A stretch of 64,000 nucleotides of DNA from NCBI GenBank assembly GCA_021613535.1, contig CP075492.1, positions 11,842,001 through 11,906,000 on the forward strand. The letters are read 5' to 3'. The notes below the pieces were generated by a model. That model saw only the letters and a program-made list of their open reading frames with translations, was not told the origin of the DNA and did no database searches. Made by a program: the position numbers and the translations under genes. Positions 1 to 12,247 of the stretch are shown here, one piece after another; within the stretch, counting starts at the first letter, position 1, and each line of letters starts with the position of its first letter. This stretch comes from Adineta vaga (Eukaryota > Rotifera).

Positions 1-3000
1 AATCTTTCCTTCTGTATGATCAATTGAACGTACAACACGTGCATCATCCAAGGACCAAATTTTCAAACTAAAATTTGTTTTATCAATATCATCGTCATCC
101 CTACTAAACTCTTACATATTATCGCCATTTCCCGATACAACATATTTTCCATCGGGAGATACAGCAAGCATTTTACATGGTACATTGTACTAAAAGAAGA
201 AAAGATAATCTCTTCTTGATAATATCAAAGAAATTTAACGTACGGAATCAATTAATTCACCCGTATTCGCCCACCATGTTTTAATATAATTTTGTTCATC
301 ACCGGAAAGAATCTTGCGATTATCTTCTAAGATACGTAGATGTGATATTGGAGCTGAATGTGCCTGGAAAAAAATTGAATTTATCTTTTATAAAGAGAGA
401 AATTCGATCTTTATATTACTGTAAATTCAGTAACAATTTCTCCCATTTCATTATCAAAAACTTTGACGGTTGTATCTTTTGAACCCGATAAAGAAAATAG
501 ATAAGAATGCGAAAGAGCAACTTGTGTAACTGGTGCACGATGATCAACACTCTGTTCAGTTAATTCTCCATCGATTAAATTAAATAATCGAACAATCCCA
601 TCAGCACTTCCCGCTATAGCTACGTCACCTTCACGTGAAATTGATAGTGCCGTTGTAGGAATTGATGATGGCAAAGATTCATCATTAGGAAAACCATTAA
701 ATTGTTGTTTTACATTCAACACATGTATAGCATTCTAAAATTAATCGATCGATTGATTGCCTCGATGTCATTGAGAGAGAAAGACAAATGTTAACATACT
801 TCTGCAGCAGAGAAAAGAAAACAATTATCTGCGGAAACATAAAGATCAGTCACAGCTGATTCATGATGTGTCAATGTTCGAAGAAGAAGACGAGAACGAA
901 AATTATAAGCATAAACATGTGAATTGCTACAACCCACATAACAACATACGGAATCTTGGGATAATGCAAGACTGGTTACCTTAGAAAGAAACAAGATATG
1001 AATTCGATAAGAAAATAAAAAGTAAAATCTTCGTTTGCTTCTATTTACTTCAGCAGAATGTCCTTCAAGTCGATGAATATCACTTCCTGTTACTAACGAT
1101 TTCACTTGTACAGATGTATCGTCACAGGCAGCAATAATAAATGTATCATCAGTTGATATGATCATATGTCGGATAGGTGATCCAACTGTATCAATAATAT
1201 CAAGTAGTTGCATACCACGAAAAGTCCATCGTTTTATAGTTTGATCTCGTGATGCTAGAAATAATTCGAAGATATTCTCTTTCCATTTGTCTTTCGTTAA
1301 TAGAATACAAACCTGAAACTAGAATTCCATCATCTTGAGTAATTGCAACTGCTGTAACAGCATCAGTATGTTGTTCAACCGAATGTTCGACTTCTCCAGT
1401 TTCAAGACGAAGTACAACAATTAAACGATCTCGTGAACCAGTTATAATATGTTCATTATTGTGTGAAACAGTCATGCAGAGAATTTCATCTTGATGTATA
1501 CTAAATGAAATAAACAATTCATTTTTTTTTTCGATTGAAAATTCTCTATCAAATTTTACTTGTAAGTATTTTCTAAATCACCCGAATTTAGATTAAATAA
1601 TTTAATCGTTCGATCGGTTGATGCTGAGACTAAATATTTATTATTATAAGTTAATCGTATCGATGTTATCGATGCTGCATGACCTACAAAACAACGTTTA
1701 CAACGCCATAGAAAATCATTTAAAAATATCTACTAGTAAATTTCTTCACTAATTTTTTCGATGGAATATGATACATTGCTATGTCATGTTGTCGTGTTGC
1801 ACAAAAAACATGTTGATTAAACGTTGTTGGTATTATTTTGAATACACCATCAGGACATGGTAGAATGGTTATCGTCATTGGTGGAATTGTTGAAATCCAT
1901 GATGAAAGTGGTACAAAGACCGGCGAACCACACGATTCACACCATTCATGTGCTTGAACGTAAAGAGATTCAATATGTTCATTATAACGACCTATTAATA
2001 GAAACACAATGCTTATATATTTCTTCATCTGTCATTTTTCTACTTTTGATATTTTTTAATCGTAAAGTTATTTCTCCAGCAAGTAACATTGGATCTTCTG
2101 ACACGATATTTGCAATTTTTTTCAATGTTGCCTGAATTAAAAGCACATCTACATCAAGAATATTACTACAAATAATATCAAATTCCCATAATAATTGTTC
2201 AATAGATAGGCCATGAATTTTCGATAGTAAATATTCAAAACAACAGAGAGTATATTCTTTTAAACGATCAATATCGCCTAAATTAAAATTAATTAAACAG
2301 ACATTGATAATTCAAAGGAAATCAATGTTTACCAGAATGCATTAACTGATACCATAATTCACCAAGTCGTCGATAATTATATGCAGTTTCCGAATATAAA
2401 AGTGGTTGTTGTAAGAGAAAACGACGACCACTGTCTCCTCTAAACATCGAATTATATCCTTAACGATAAATAGCTTTCTTTTGATATTCGATTTACCTGA
2501 TTTGAACATTTCGATTCATTTCAATCAATGGTTTAGATTCAATAAAAGCTTCAAGAAAATAATTCGAAATATCTCGATGTGCAATTCGAATATCTTCGAC
2601 ACGTTTCAAATATCTTTGTTTCATATGTCGACGAATAAATGAATGACTCCAACAAATCATAACTTTTAAATCGAAATATTTTTCAGTCAAAAGTGGACCT
2701 AAAAAAAAGAGATTTGCATACATCCTTTTCTCTTCTTCTCATCTTTACCTAATACATGTTTGATAGCAATCCATAACGATGGTGGAAAACGTAGATATTT
2801 CGGTAGGTCTCGCGGAAAATATTCCAAAAAGAATTCATTATTACATGACAAAATATCTAATAATTCAATTTCACTTATTGCCGATTGCGATGAACTGATA
2901 TAATTAAATATAAATGAACAAATTTTTGGACCAAATTTCTGTTCACAATGATCTTTAATTATAAAGAAAGACATCATATTCATGAAATATCGATGTTAAT

Positions 3001-5688
3001 TCTTTACTTACCAATATACGCATTGAGTATTTCATCGAGATGAAAATTAATTGAATCAAATTTCTTTCGTTCTTGAGATAAATAATTCAAATATGTTTCA
3101 TTGAGAATAAGTCGAAGAAGATAGAAAATTTGTGATTGTTTATCTAATTGTTGATAGATTGATTTAGATAATATTTGTAAGATTGAATCCGTTAGATTTT
3201 GTTGAAGAGAATTCAATTCTACTTTGATATAGATGTTAAATTCGAAAGAGTAATCACTTCACTTGTAAATGGTAATTCAATTAAACAGTTTTCTTTTTCA
3301 ATTCGATCGATCATTTCACGTATTTGAACATCTGATGATGAGGAAGAATGAATACTTCGACTAACAGATAAAATAACATAAACCTAAAATTCACATAGAT
3401 TACATTAGAATGATTGATATGAGATAATGACATAATTTATTTCATGACAGAGTGCATTGCTCTTATATTCTTACTTTAGGTGGAAGTAATTGAAGTAATG
3501 TTTGATAAATTGTCATTGATGGAATATATTGACTTTGTGGAGTGATTTCTTCAATTCCATCGATCATTAATATTAATGGTTTTTGATTTTTCGATTGATT
3601 TTTTAATATTGATTGATAAGATTCAATTCGATTATTTGATTGTTCATTCGGTTCGATTGATACATTTTGTAATGAACTTATTTGTGAACATATAGATGAA
3701 AAAACTTCTCCAATATGCCGTGATCTTGATGTTAAATTCAAATATCGTACAATACATTGAGCATTTTTTCCTATTGTATTTAGAAGATATTGAACGATTT
3801 TCGTACATAGGAGAGTTTTTCCCGATGCTCGACTGCCAAAAATCATATAGGGATAATGTTCAGATGTATTTGCTAATGTTAACCATTGTTTAAATGAATA
3901 ATTCTGTTCAACAAAATGTTCAAAACCGAGACATGTAGTCGGTAGAAGTTTTGAATAGTATGTTAAATGTACAAGAGTTTCATTGTAAAGGATTTGTTGA
4001 GAAAGTTTGAAATGATTCGGTAAAGTTATATCAAGAAATCGTTCATTTAAAGATTTAATTCGAAGGAAAATCGATGCATTCAACGTACGTAGATAACGTT
4101 GATAATCGGAATCATTTGATTGAAAATCTCCACTATCTTTCCAAGGAATATTTAGAATCGTTAGATTGTCTTCGGTTTTAAAATCATTCGTATCATTTGT
4201 TGAAAGTTTATTTGTTAATAATTCACGAAAACGTTTTAATTTTTCTTGACGAATTTTATCCAAACGACCACCAGGAAGTAGATCAATATAACATTCATTT
4301 CCTTTACTTTTTTCCGTTAGACCTACGATGAAAAGAAAAACTATTCAGTAGAAAAATCTCCTTTCAATGAAGTAGTTCTCTCTCGACATTAGTTGATTTC
4401 AATAGTATTATTCAATCAACACTTGATAACTAGAGATTCTTTTGTATGATTGAATTACGTCGAATTTTTCTTTACTAATAATTAATATTTGATTTGATGT
4501 CAAAATAAATTTCTCATCGAAATTTTATAAGTGTGATACCAAATGTCTAATTTAGAAAGTAGTTCTATTGACATTTAATTATGATTATATGAGATGACAT
4601 TATTTTCTAAAATCTTCTATTAGATATCTCAAGAGACGAACATATCTCGTAGATTTGATGATGAATGTAGATCAGAAATGAGAAAGAAATTAACGTGAAG
4701 AAGACAATATAAATGAGATGTCAAAAATAACAACAGGAGAGAACAAATGTCATTTTTCCTCTTTCACTAAAAAGAAAAAGACATTAACATACCATCCAAT
4801 TGTCTCACAACACATATGGAACCAGATGATGATAATTTTGTAGAAAAATTAAATAACATTTCAACACCGGAAAGTAAAGGAATATCATGTAATGTTTTCG
4901 AATTCGATTTTTCATGAACAACATTTAAGAAAAGATCAACAAGATTTATATAAGCTTCATTCCATTCAAAATTTTCATGTGTATTTAAATCATATGTTGA
5001 TAAAGATCGAGATGAAAGATTTATGAAATTTTCATCGGGATCTTTTAATTTATAAACAGATGGAGATGATCTATCATCTAGTAAATACCATCGTTCAAGT
5101 AATTTGACATCTACAAATATTCACATACGAATATGGTTGATAACAACAATTTGCCTATTACCTTTGCCGAGATCAGTTGCTGAATTTTTAATATTATTAA
5201 AATCCATAACTGATAATTCAATTGGTAAAACAATTTGTCCATATTTATTACCAACAAATGTTAAAAGAAATAATCCACTAGATGTTTCATATGCATGTTG
5301 CATTTCTTTCATATATCGTAAAATATGATAAGGATTTTTTGAAGAATCAAAATCCCAATTTAAATTCCAATCAATAAAATAAACATAGATACCTTGTGTA
5401 AGAAAATATTGCTGTAATTTTGGTAGAGTTTCAGTCACTAACATATCACGTTCAATATCAAATTCTATAGAAATAAATTCGTCTTTTTCTTCTTCGTCTT
5501 CTTCTTTGAAAACATTTGTGTTTCTTACCATGTTTATTTGATATGACAAGAATTTTAATTTGATTCCAAGCAACTTTGGGTAATGATTGATTTCCATTAA
5601 ATAATACTTTACCTTGCATGACATTTGTATAAACATCTAAGTTGGTCGTATTTATATCGTTCGTATTAGGAACGGGTTCGGATACCAT
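1..5688 (-). CDS. NWD1/NWD2-like NACHT and WD40-repeat protein (partial, 3' end beyond window)
   Basis: A STAND-type signalling ATPase cut by many short introns. The N-terminal exons (5688 to about 5110) carry the family's opening module, with an ERD-type motif followed by TLPKLQQYF and a LLTFVGNKYG block. Around 3460-4320 lies the NACHT ATPase: a P-loop-like GSRASGKT and a Walker B-like LILMIDG. Next comes the winged-helix-like segment with IELLDILS and PPSLWIAIKHVLG (about 2740-2980), as in NWD1/NWD2. From about 2030 down to the left edge there are repeated WD40 units with GSRDR, GSKDT and similar turns. Splice junctions I checked (about 1990-2040, 4323-4800, 5470-5530) keep the frame. The start at 5688 is the first ATG before the conserved module. 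The biological role in rotifers is unknown; NWD1/NWD2 assignment is solid at family level, the exact orthologue is not resolved. The C-terminal WD repeats continue outside the window. Confidence 0.82.
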
Positions 5689-6690
5689 TGTGGAGATGAA
5701 TGTAATGATGCTTCTTCTTTCGTCGTCTATTATATCGCCATTTATCTGTCGAACTTTGAACTAGTCATATATCAAAAATGAGAAATCGAAAGGGAAACAA
5801 AGCGTGCTTGTTGATTTTTTTCGAGATTGTCGATGAAGAACATGAAAAGAGTACTTATCCAAGTAGATTTATAGTCTATTAACCACTTCAAATAGCTAAT
5901 ACTGAAATATCTCGATTTGTAATAATCGCTAAACGTCAAGAATCCTTTCTCTCTTGCTTCGAGTTGAAACTCGGCTGATATATATATATATATGTCTAAG
6001 CGTTTCTTATAAATCATATTGAGAAGAAGTATTCGAGATGTCAGCATCTCGTCTAACTCAAAAACGGAAATGAGAAGAATCAAATCTAATGAGAAAGAAA
6101 ATCGTTTATTGTTTATATCTATCTATATGATCAATAGTTATGGATAATATCAATGATTGTCTATTTCTTCGATGTTTATCATTTGTTTTCTTTGACTTGA
6201 TCTATCACCTAATCTGTATATTCTATAATTGGAATTAGACAATGTCTCCAGAGATATGTCTTACAAAAAACTCTCATATGTTGCTTTTAAACGAGGCTAT
6301 TTTTACCTATGAATACAAGGTCAGTACAAAGAGAAATGAAGAAAATATTTCTGAACAAATCATTTAATGACGTCGATAGTTGATATGAGTAATAGAATTT
6401 AGATAAATATATTTTATTCTCATTCCTTACTTCCATCTTTCATTTATTTTTTTTTCCTTTTTTTTCCTTCTTATCGACATGTCTATGTCTGTCTGTTTCT
6501 CTCATTCGTTTCCTTTTTTCCTTTGAACACGTCTACAGTATTTGTCGCTCTTATTTCTTCATTATTAACATCACTGGCACTCAGTTGATAAATAGCAGGA
6601 CTGAGAGAAAGCATAAGCTCTAACGTGAAGACAAAGTAGGCGTTTTTATCGCGTGTTTTAGTAACATCCGACATTTTTCTTGCAATTCTT

Positions 6691-6708
6691 CTCTCTCTCT
6701 CTCTCTCT
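6691..6708. repeat. (CT)n microsatellite
   Basis: Nine CT dinucleotide units within a wider pyrimidine-rich stretch of the 5.7-8.6 kb intergenic region. Confidence 0.85.
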
Positions 6709-7083
6709 TCCTCATTTTTTTAGACGTCGATAGATGAAAGTGGATGGCAAGAGAAGAAAAGTTCAAATGCTTACTAGCTCTTACTAACATCAGGCAACAA
6801 ACTACTAGAAAACTGACTGTGCGTGTTTGAAGAAGTTTTTGCTTTTCTTTTCTTATTCTCCATCGGAACTATCATTGTGTGCTTAGATGTAATAGAAAAG
6901 AAAACTAGAGAGACACTAACATCATTCTCATCATCTTCTTTTTTTCGTCAACCGATTACAATATGAGAACACAAAGCATCAGTGATGTTGTCACAAATAC
7001 AATCACTGCTATGCTCTTACGCTGTCAAGCGTGATAATATTGAAGAAAAGACATGTAATTACCATAGAAAAAGAGTTATTTAT

Positions 7084-7107
7084 ATTCATTCATTCATTCA
7101 TTCATTC
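7084..7107. repeat. (ATTC)6 microsatellite
   Basis: Six perfect tandem ATTC tetramers in intergenic DNA. Confidence 0.9.
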
Positions 7108-8593
7108 TTAAGAAACTCTCAAATAGTTCGACTTGTTTACATATATATATGATTAAAATCTAAGAATAGATTGATGAGATAAAGAAACGAAAAGAGAAAA
7201 TTTAATATATTATAAATGATCTATACCGGAATATATTCCATCCATATTTTTCCTTAATAGTGCGCAAGCATGCATCAACATAAGATTCTTTTCATAACAC
7301 GCAAAGCACGTTCATTGCCATTGTATTGATTAGTAGGATTGTAAGGAATAATGCAATATTCTATAGATTTCGCATGTGTATGTATGTTTAGATGCAACGG
7401 AAGTTAATCGAGTGTAAGCAAGATTGATGCAAAACCGGAAGATATGAAGCATCAGTGATTGAAATCACATAATGCATGAATGAAATTTCTGTTTTTCTTT
7501 TGATTTAGTTAAAAAGAAAACAATAGCATACAGGTGAATATTTATAGACTAGAAGTAATATTCATTGAGTAGATCGTTTCATTAAACAAGCAACAATGTA
7601 TTGATCTATCTGTTGTACTTAATTGGTTGTATAAAACAATCAGATACAATAATGAATATAAATTTTCTTTAGTTTTAAAATTATTATTTAACTGCTTAAT
7701 ATTCAGAACTAATGTTTCAATCTACGAAATATTTCCAAGTATTTTGTTATTATTGAAAGAAGATTTCGAATTAAACATTGGTTGTCATTGTTTTGTTAAA
7801 GAATTAAATATTCCCTTTTTTTCCTCGGTAATATAAAACTAAAGACTATCGGAAGTAGACAATTGTAATATTCGGTTGAATAAATTCTAGTTATTAATTA
7901 AAATGATGAGAAAAACATTTAAAAAAACAAAGAAACAATGAATGAAAATGGTCAATTTGATATTAAATAAGTCGTAGTTTTCTTCTAGAAAAGTCATCGA
8001 AAACGATAAATGTCTCTTTAGGACAATTTCTAAGCGATGAAATAGATACATAAAAAAATTGCTTTTTTTCCTTGATAGAATATGCTATATATTATTGATT
8101 TATGTTGATGTGATTAGGTCCAAATGGACGTCGTTAGCGTAATTCTCATGAGCATATTGTGAAACATGAAATTGCAGCTATTAATAAAAGATATCTTTAA
8201 CAACCTGATGAAGATCACTAGTGGGTACTTTCTACTCTTTATATCAACCTGGAGATCTTCATTTTAATTATTTCTGAAGAAAATATCCTTATTAATTTAA
8301 TCTCTCGATAATTTTATCTTCATTTGTTTGAAAATTTCTTCGATTGATAATCATGTACAAAATCTATTGTTTCTGTATGATAATGATCTTGATCTAATCA
8401 GAATAATCGTATTAATAAACAAGGAATTATCAAACATCTGTATAAATATTAATCTAAAAGATTTAATTATAACATACAGATGGAAGATTTTCTTCACATA
8501 ATCTAAATACCAAAAAACAAAAAAATCAAAATGTATTAGATCTTTCATACGAAATTTGATTTTTCTTTTCGTTTCTACAATAAATGATGATAA

Positions 8594-9061
8594 TTAATTA
8601 ACGTCTCTACGTTGAGGTCCTGATGGTGTACGACACAATCGAATAGTACATAATAAAACACCAAAAACTACGAATAGACCTGAAAGACCACCTGTAATAA
8701 TCCAAACATATCTTGATGTTTTTCCTCCACAATTTGCTTTATAAGCGGAACACGATGGTATTGTTTTCGGTGATTCAAATGTTAAATAATAAATCCAAGC
8801 ATCATGAATTGGTTCAACATGAAGATCATAATAACAATTTTGACAATTGAATGTTTGATTTAAATAATATCGTTCCGACGTAAGATCTGTTTGGTAACTA
8901 AAATATGCTTTAAGTGAATGTGGACAATCATTTGGAATGGATACATTAAAATGTATATAATCATCATCACAAGTCGAATTAACAATACATGGTTTACATG
9001 CATTGATTTGTTTATAAAGAAAAAGAAAATAGAGACTCAAGAAAAGTACGTTTTTTATCAT
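8594..9061 (-). CDS. Orphan type I single-pass membrane protein, cysteine-rich ectodomain
   Basis: A single-exon frame of 155 residues beginning MIKNVLFLSLYFLFLY, a clear signal peptide, with cleavage likely near NACKPC. The ectodomain has about nine cysteines, some in CxxC pairs (CKPC, CQNC), and several N-glycosylation sequons (NST, NVS, NQT). A hydrophobic helix near residues 119-142 (VWIITGGLSGLFVVFGVLLC) is followed by a short basic tail ending RRDVN. The order signal peptide, ectodomain, membrane helix, cytoplasmic tail makes a chance frame unlikely. I chose the ATG at 9061 because the hydrophobic segment begins there; the frame is open slightly further upstream but without another ATG. 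I do not recognise the family. It could be a small receptor or adhesion protein. Confidence 0.65.
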   Translation of the reverse strand: MIKNVLFLSLYFLFLYKQINACKPCIVNSTCDDDYIHFNVSIPNDCPHSLKAYFSYQTDLTSERYYLNQTFNCQNCYYDLHVEPIHDAWIYYLTFESPKTIPSCSAYKANCGGKTSRYVWIITGGLSGLFVVFGVLLCTIRLCRTPSGPQRRDVN

Positions 9062-9712
9062 CGTGACATGCAAGAAGAAATGGATTTTAACTTAAATTTT
9101 AACACTCTTTTTTCTTGCTATTTTTTTAAAATCTCTTATCTCATCAGTTGAAAAAGATGTTTTTGTACCCATTGTTATCAATTCACGTGTTTTCTTTTAC
9201 GATCTACATTCAACGCATGTTCTTCTGTCAGATAAAGAAGAATCCATATCGTTCTGTAAAGTACATTTGTATCGAAGACATTTTTGTTTTGACTAATTCG
9301 TTTTGTTTAAACATATTATCATCGGAAGGAAGAAAAACCAAATGTATAAATATTCACAATAAAAAAAAGAAGAAGAAACAACATCAAATGCATACAATGA
9401 AATACATGCAATTATGGTACAACGAAAGAGAAGAAATCTGCAAGGATCGAATTATACATTTGAATAGAAGACGACTACAATAGTGAAAGAAAACAGTACA
9501 ACTAACTGTTCGATTAAAATAGATGTGAAAAGAACAAAAAAAAAGAAAATGATTCCTGATAAATATAAGTGCGATAGATGATAATGAAACTCTTTTCATA
9601 GAAAAGTATTTCGAAGACATATATATGTAAAAGGTTTTATCGATAAATATTAAATGCATAGGATAGGATCTGCTCTAAAAAATACTTCGAAAAGAAAACA
9701 ACAAGTTTTATC
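9062..9712. other. Intergenic, no gene seen
   Basis: About 650 bp between two minus-strand genes. Open frames on both strands (for example about 9148-9483 on plus and 9384-9659 on minus) overlap one another, are rich in K, I, F and S, and show no domain. The segment probably holds the orphan gene's promoter and the 3' UTR of the AF10-like gene. Confidence 0.5.
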
Positions 9713-12062
9713 TTATTGATCAAATGATGGTGGATATGAACGTATCATTGACTCATCAGAAAGAGATATTGTATTAGCGCCAGGAAAACTAGCATAACCA
9801 AAATTCTATAATATAAAGCATATTTTATTTCATAAGGTGAGAGAAAAAGAATAACTTACAGATATATTCCAAGTTGGTGCAAATAATTGTGGACCATTTG
9901 TAGCAAGAATTTGTGAAAGAAGTTCTAAACTAAGACCACTCGTTGGTGGTAACGGCGGTGGTGGTGGTGGTGGTATATGTTCGTTTTTGATCATAGTGTA
10001 CGGATTGATGGATTCATAGGGTAATGATGAGGAAGATATAGAATTAGTTGAGAAATAGTCCATTTCAGATGAAGTTAGTTGATTAGATTTTCGTGAATGT
10101 TCTGAATGAAGAGATTTACTAGGTTTAATTATTTGTTGATGAGTAATTGGAAGGCGTTGTACATCAGTAGTAGAAGTAGTTGGTGTTGTTGTGGTGGTAG
10201 TGGTAGTGGTGGTATCTTTAATTGGTACAATTTCTGAAAGTTTACGACGTAGATTAGCATTGGTTATACGAAGAGAATCTCGACGATGTTTTAATTCATC
10301 AAATTGTTTTTGTAAACTCGCATTTTCTGATTTAAATTGATATAAACATGATAGCAGAGATGAAACATCATGTGGCATTGTTTGTTGTAGAAGAAAATCA
10401 CTTGTAGATTCCCATTCTTGTTCAAGAAATTCTTCTAAAGTTTGTGGTGGAAATGAACGAGTTGATTGTTGTGTAGCTGTTGTTGTTGCTGTTGTTGCTG
10501 CTGCTGCTGAAGTGATTGGTTGATGAGCCAATGGTCGACGAGGATAAAATTCAATGGGAATTCGATCTGGCTTAGGTTGAGATTCTTCTGTTTTCAGAGA
10601 TACAGATGTAGTATTTGACTTCGGAGGAGATACAAGAGTTTTCTTTGGAGGACGGCCCACTGGTCGAGGACCACCTTCATTTGAATGTTGACGTTTTTTG
10701 CGTAGTTGTGTATCTTTAAGTTTATTTTTTTCAACTATTGAATAATCCACATCATTCTCTTCGATTCTAGTAAGAAGAGAAAGAGAAATACTGAATTTTC
10801 TTTGTTTAAAACAAAACTTTAATTACTTGATTTTAGACGTTGAACTCTTTCTAGATGGAAGATTGGAAGATTCTTGTTCAGTATTGGCAATATCAGTTGA
10901 ATTTTGTCTACTAAATAAGAAAACATAAATGTGAATAAAACGAGTCCGATACATATTTAACTACAAACCTTTTCTCACTAATTAACGATAGAGAATTTCC
11001 TTCTTTTTGATTCAATTCGACAAATTGGCTTAGATTTGTTAGTGAACCATTTGGTGTTGAATTTTGACTAGTTTCATCATTGAACTTTGATCGTTTTTCT
11101 GCTTGTACTTGTTTACCATTTATGTCTGTTGGTTTGATTCGTTCTTGTAGATTCTAAATCATTAAAAAAGACATAGATATTTCAATAAACAGAATCTAAA
11201 TGTACCTGTCGTTGTTCGGATGATTTATATTGAAATGCCGGTATTTGTCTGATAAATTTCTAAAAAGAAAAAGCACGAATAAAATGATCTTATCAAAATT
11301 TATTTCTTACTGAAAATTTCGGTTGATGTTGTTCACAATAGATTAAGTATTGGCAATTATTTTTTCTTACATCTTCATACAATAAGCCTGCTTGTTGTGC
11401 ACATGTAACATGAAATACATGTGAACAATTTTTGACCGTACATTCACAACATGCACCTTTCATTGCATCAGTATTTAATTGTCCATTTTGTTTACAAATC
11501 GTACATATTTGTCCAAAACGTGTTGATGGAATTTTCGAAAGAATAATCGGTTCCATTGTTGCATCATTTCCAAATGACACTTCAGGTATATAAAGTGCAC
11601 ATATAACATGTGCCCAATTTCCATCTGACGTTCGCTTCATTGCACCTTCTACCATGGGACATAATTGACATGGCTAATAAATAAGAAAAAAAAACAACTT
11701 TCTTATATTGAAAACAAACATATTTTACTTACTGCTCGAATCTCTCCTGCTTCACATCGACGACAGTACCAATCTCCATCAGGAATAGAAATAATTCCAT
11801 AACAAGCTAAATTATTTCATAGTATACGTAAAATTCTAATCTTTAATTTCAATCATCTTTTACCTGTATGGCAAGCTACAGTACATTCTTTTCCATCACA
11901 ATAAACAAGTGCATTATTTGAAAAACCTTGATCATCCGAACATACACAACAACCACCAACTAATTCTTCATTATTTACCATTGTTTTACATTTGAAATTA
12001 TGCGACGTTTTTGAATTGTTTGCATGATGATCGATTGACAATACTGTTTTAGAATTTTTCAT
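9713..12062 (-). CDS. MLLT10: AF10/AF17 (MLLT10/MLLT6) chromatin reader, orthologue of Drosophila Alhambra
   Basis: Chromatin protein with the extended PHD module (PZP) at the N-terminus: a first PHD finger with GGCCVCSDDQG and LVYCDG, completed by an exon around 11735-11807 encoding CYGIISIPDGDWYCRRC, then the second zinc-binding part with NWAHVICALYIPEVSF and HVTCAQQAGLL. A basic AT-hook-like RPVGRPPKK follows (near 10650). Near 10230-10450 is the family's octapeptide/leucine-zipper segment, LEEFLEQEWE followed by a heptad helix; in vertebrate AF10 this segment recruits the histone H3K79 methylase DOT1L. The middle is rich in Ser, Thr and Pro, with poly-T and poly-P tracts. The last exon (9713-9805) ends PPSFDQ, after a 54-bp intron. 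The start at 12062 (MKNSKTV) is chosen; 11981 (MVNNEELVGG) is also possible. AF10 and AF17 are vertebrate paralogues, so this is a pro-orthologue. Confidence 0.88.
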
Positions 12063-12247
12063 TGAATGTAAATAGATAGAAAGAAACGAACGAACGATCG
12101 AACGGAACACTCAGCTGCTTTTTTCTTTTCTTTCTTCATCGTAGAGGATCAATCAATAAATTTCATTGGTTGAAAGAAAATCCTCATGGACAACATGTTT
12201 ATTATTCTTCTTCTTCTTCTTCTTATTGTGGGATTTTCATTTCATCG
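12063..12247. promoter_or_regulatory. Candidate bidirectional promoter between AF10 and MGRN1 homologues
   Basis: The two start codons face away from each other with only about 185 bp between them, so both transcription starts should lie in or near this interval. It contains a run of tandem TTC units near 12205 and no recognisable TATA box in a convincing position. The assignment rests on geometry only. Confidence 0.35.

Larger units (their letters stand above)
5689..8593. other. Intergenic region with simple repeats, no gene seen
   Basis: About 2.9 kb of AT-rich sequence between two minus-strand genes. It holds short microsatellites, a (TA)n tract near 5977, a (CT)n tract near 6691 and six ATTC units at 7084. 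Small open frames on both strands have no recognisable domain, biased composition and no convincing splice context, so I call none. Part of it is presumably the promoter and 5' UTR of the NACHT-WD40 gene. Confidence 0.6.

Noticed and set aside
1985-2045. Apparent frame change in the NACHT-WD40 gene
   Set aside because: An intron of about 50 bp joins NIK|SRYNEHI in frame.
5772-6083. Minus-strand open frame of about 100 codons
   Set aside because: No domain, no splice partner, composition typical of AT-rich intergenic DNA, and it overlaps the expected 5' flank of the NACHT-WD40 gene.
7084-7107. Tandem array considered as CRISPR or satellite
   Set aside because: Units are four bases with no spacers; it is a simple microsatellite in a eukaryotic genome.
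9384-9659. Minus-strand open frame with several hydrophobic stretches
   Set aside because: Overlaps another open frame on the opposite strand and has no conserved features; hydrophobicity here follows from T-rich DNA.
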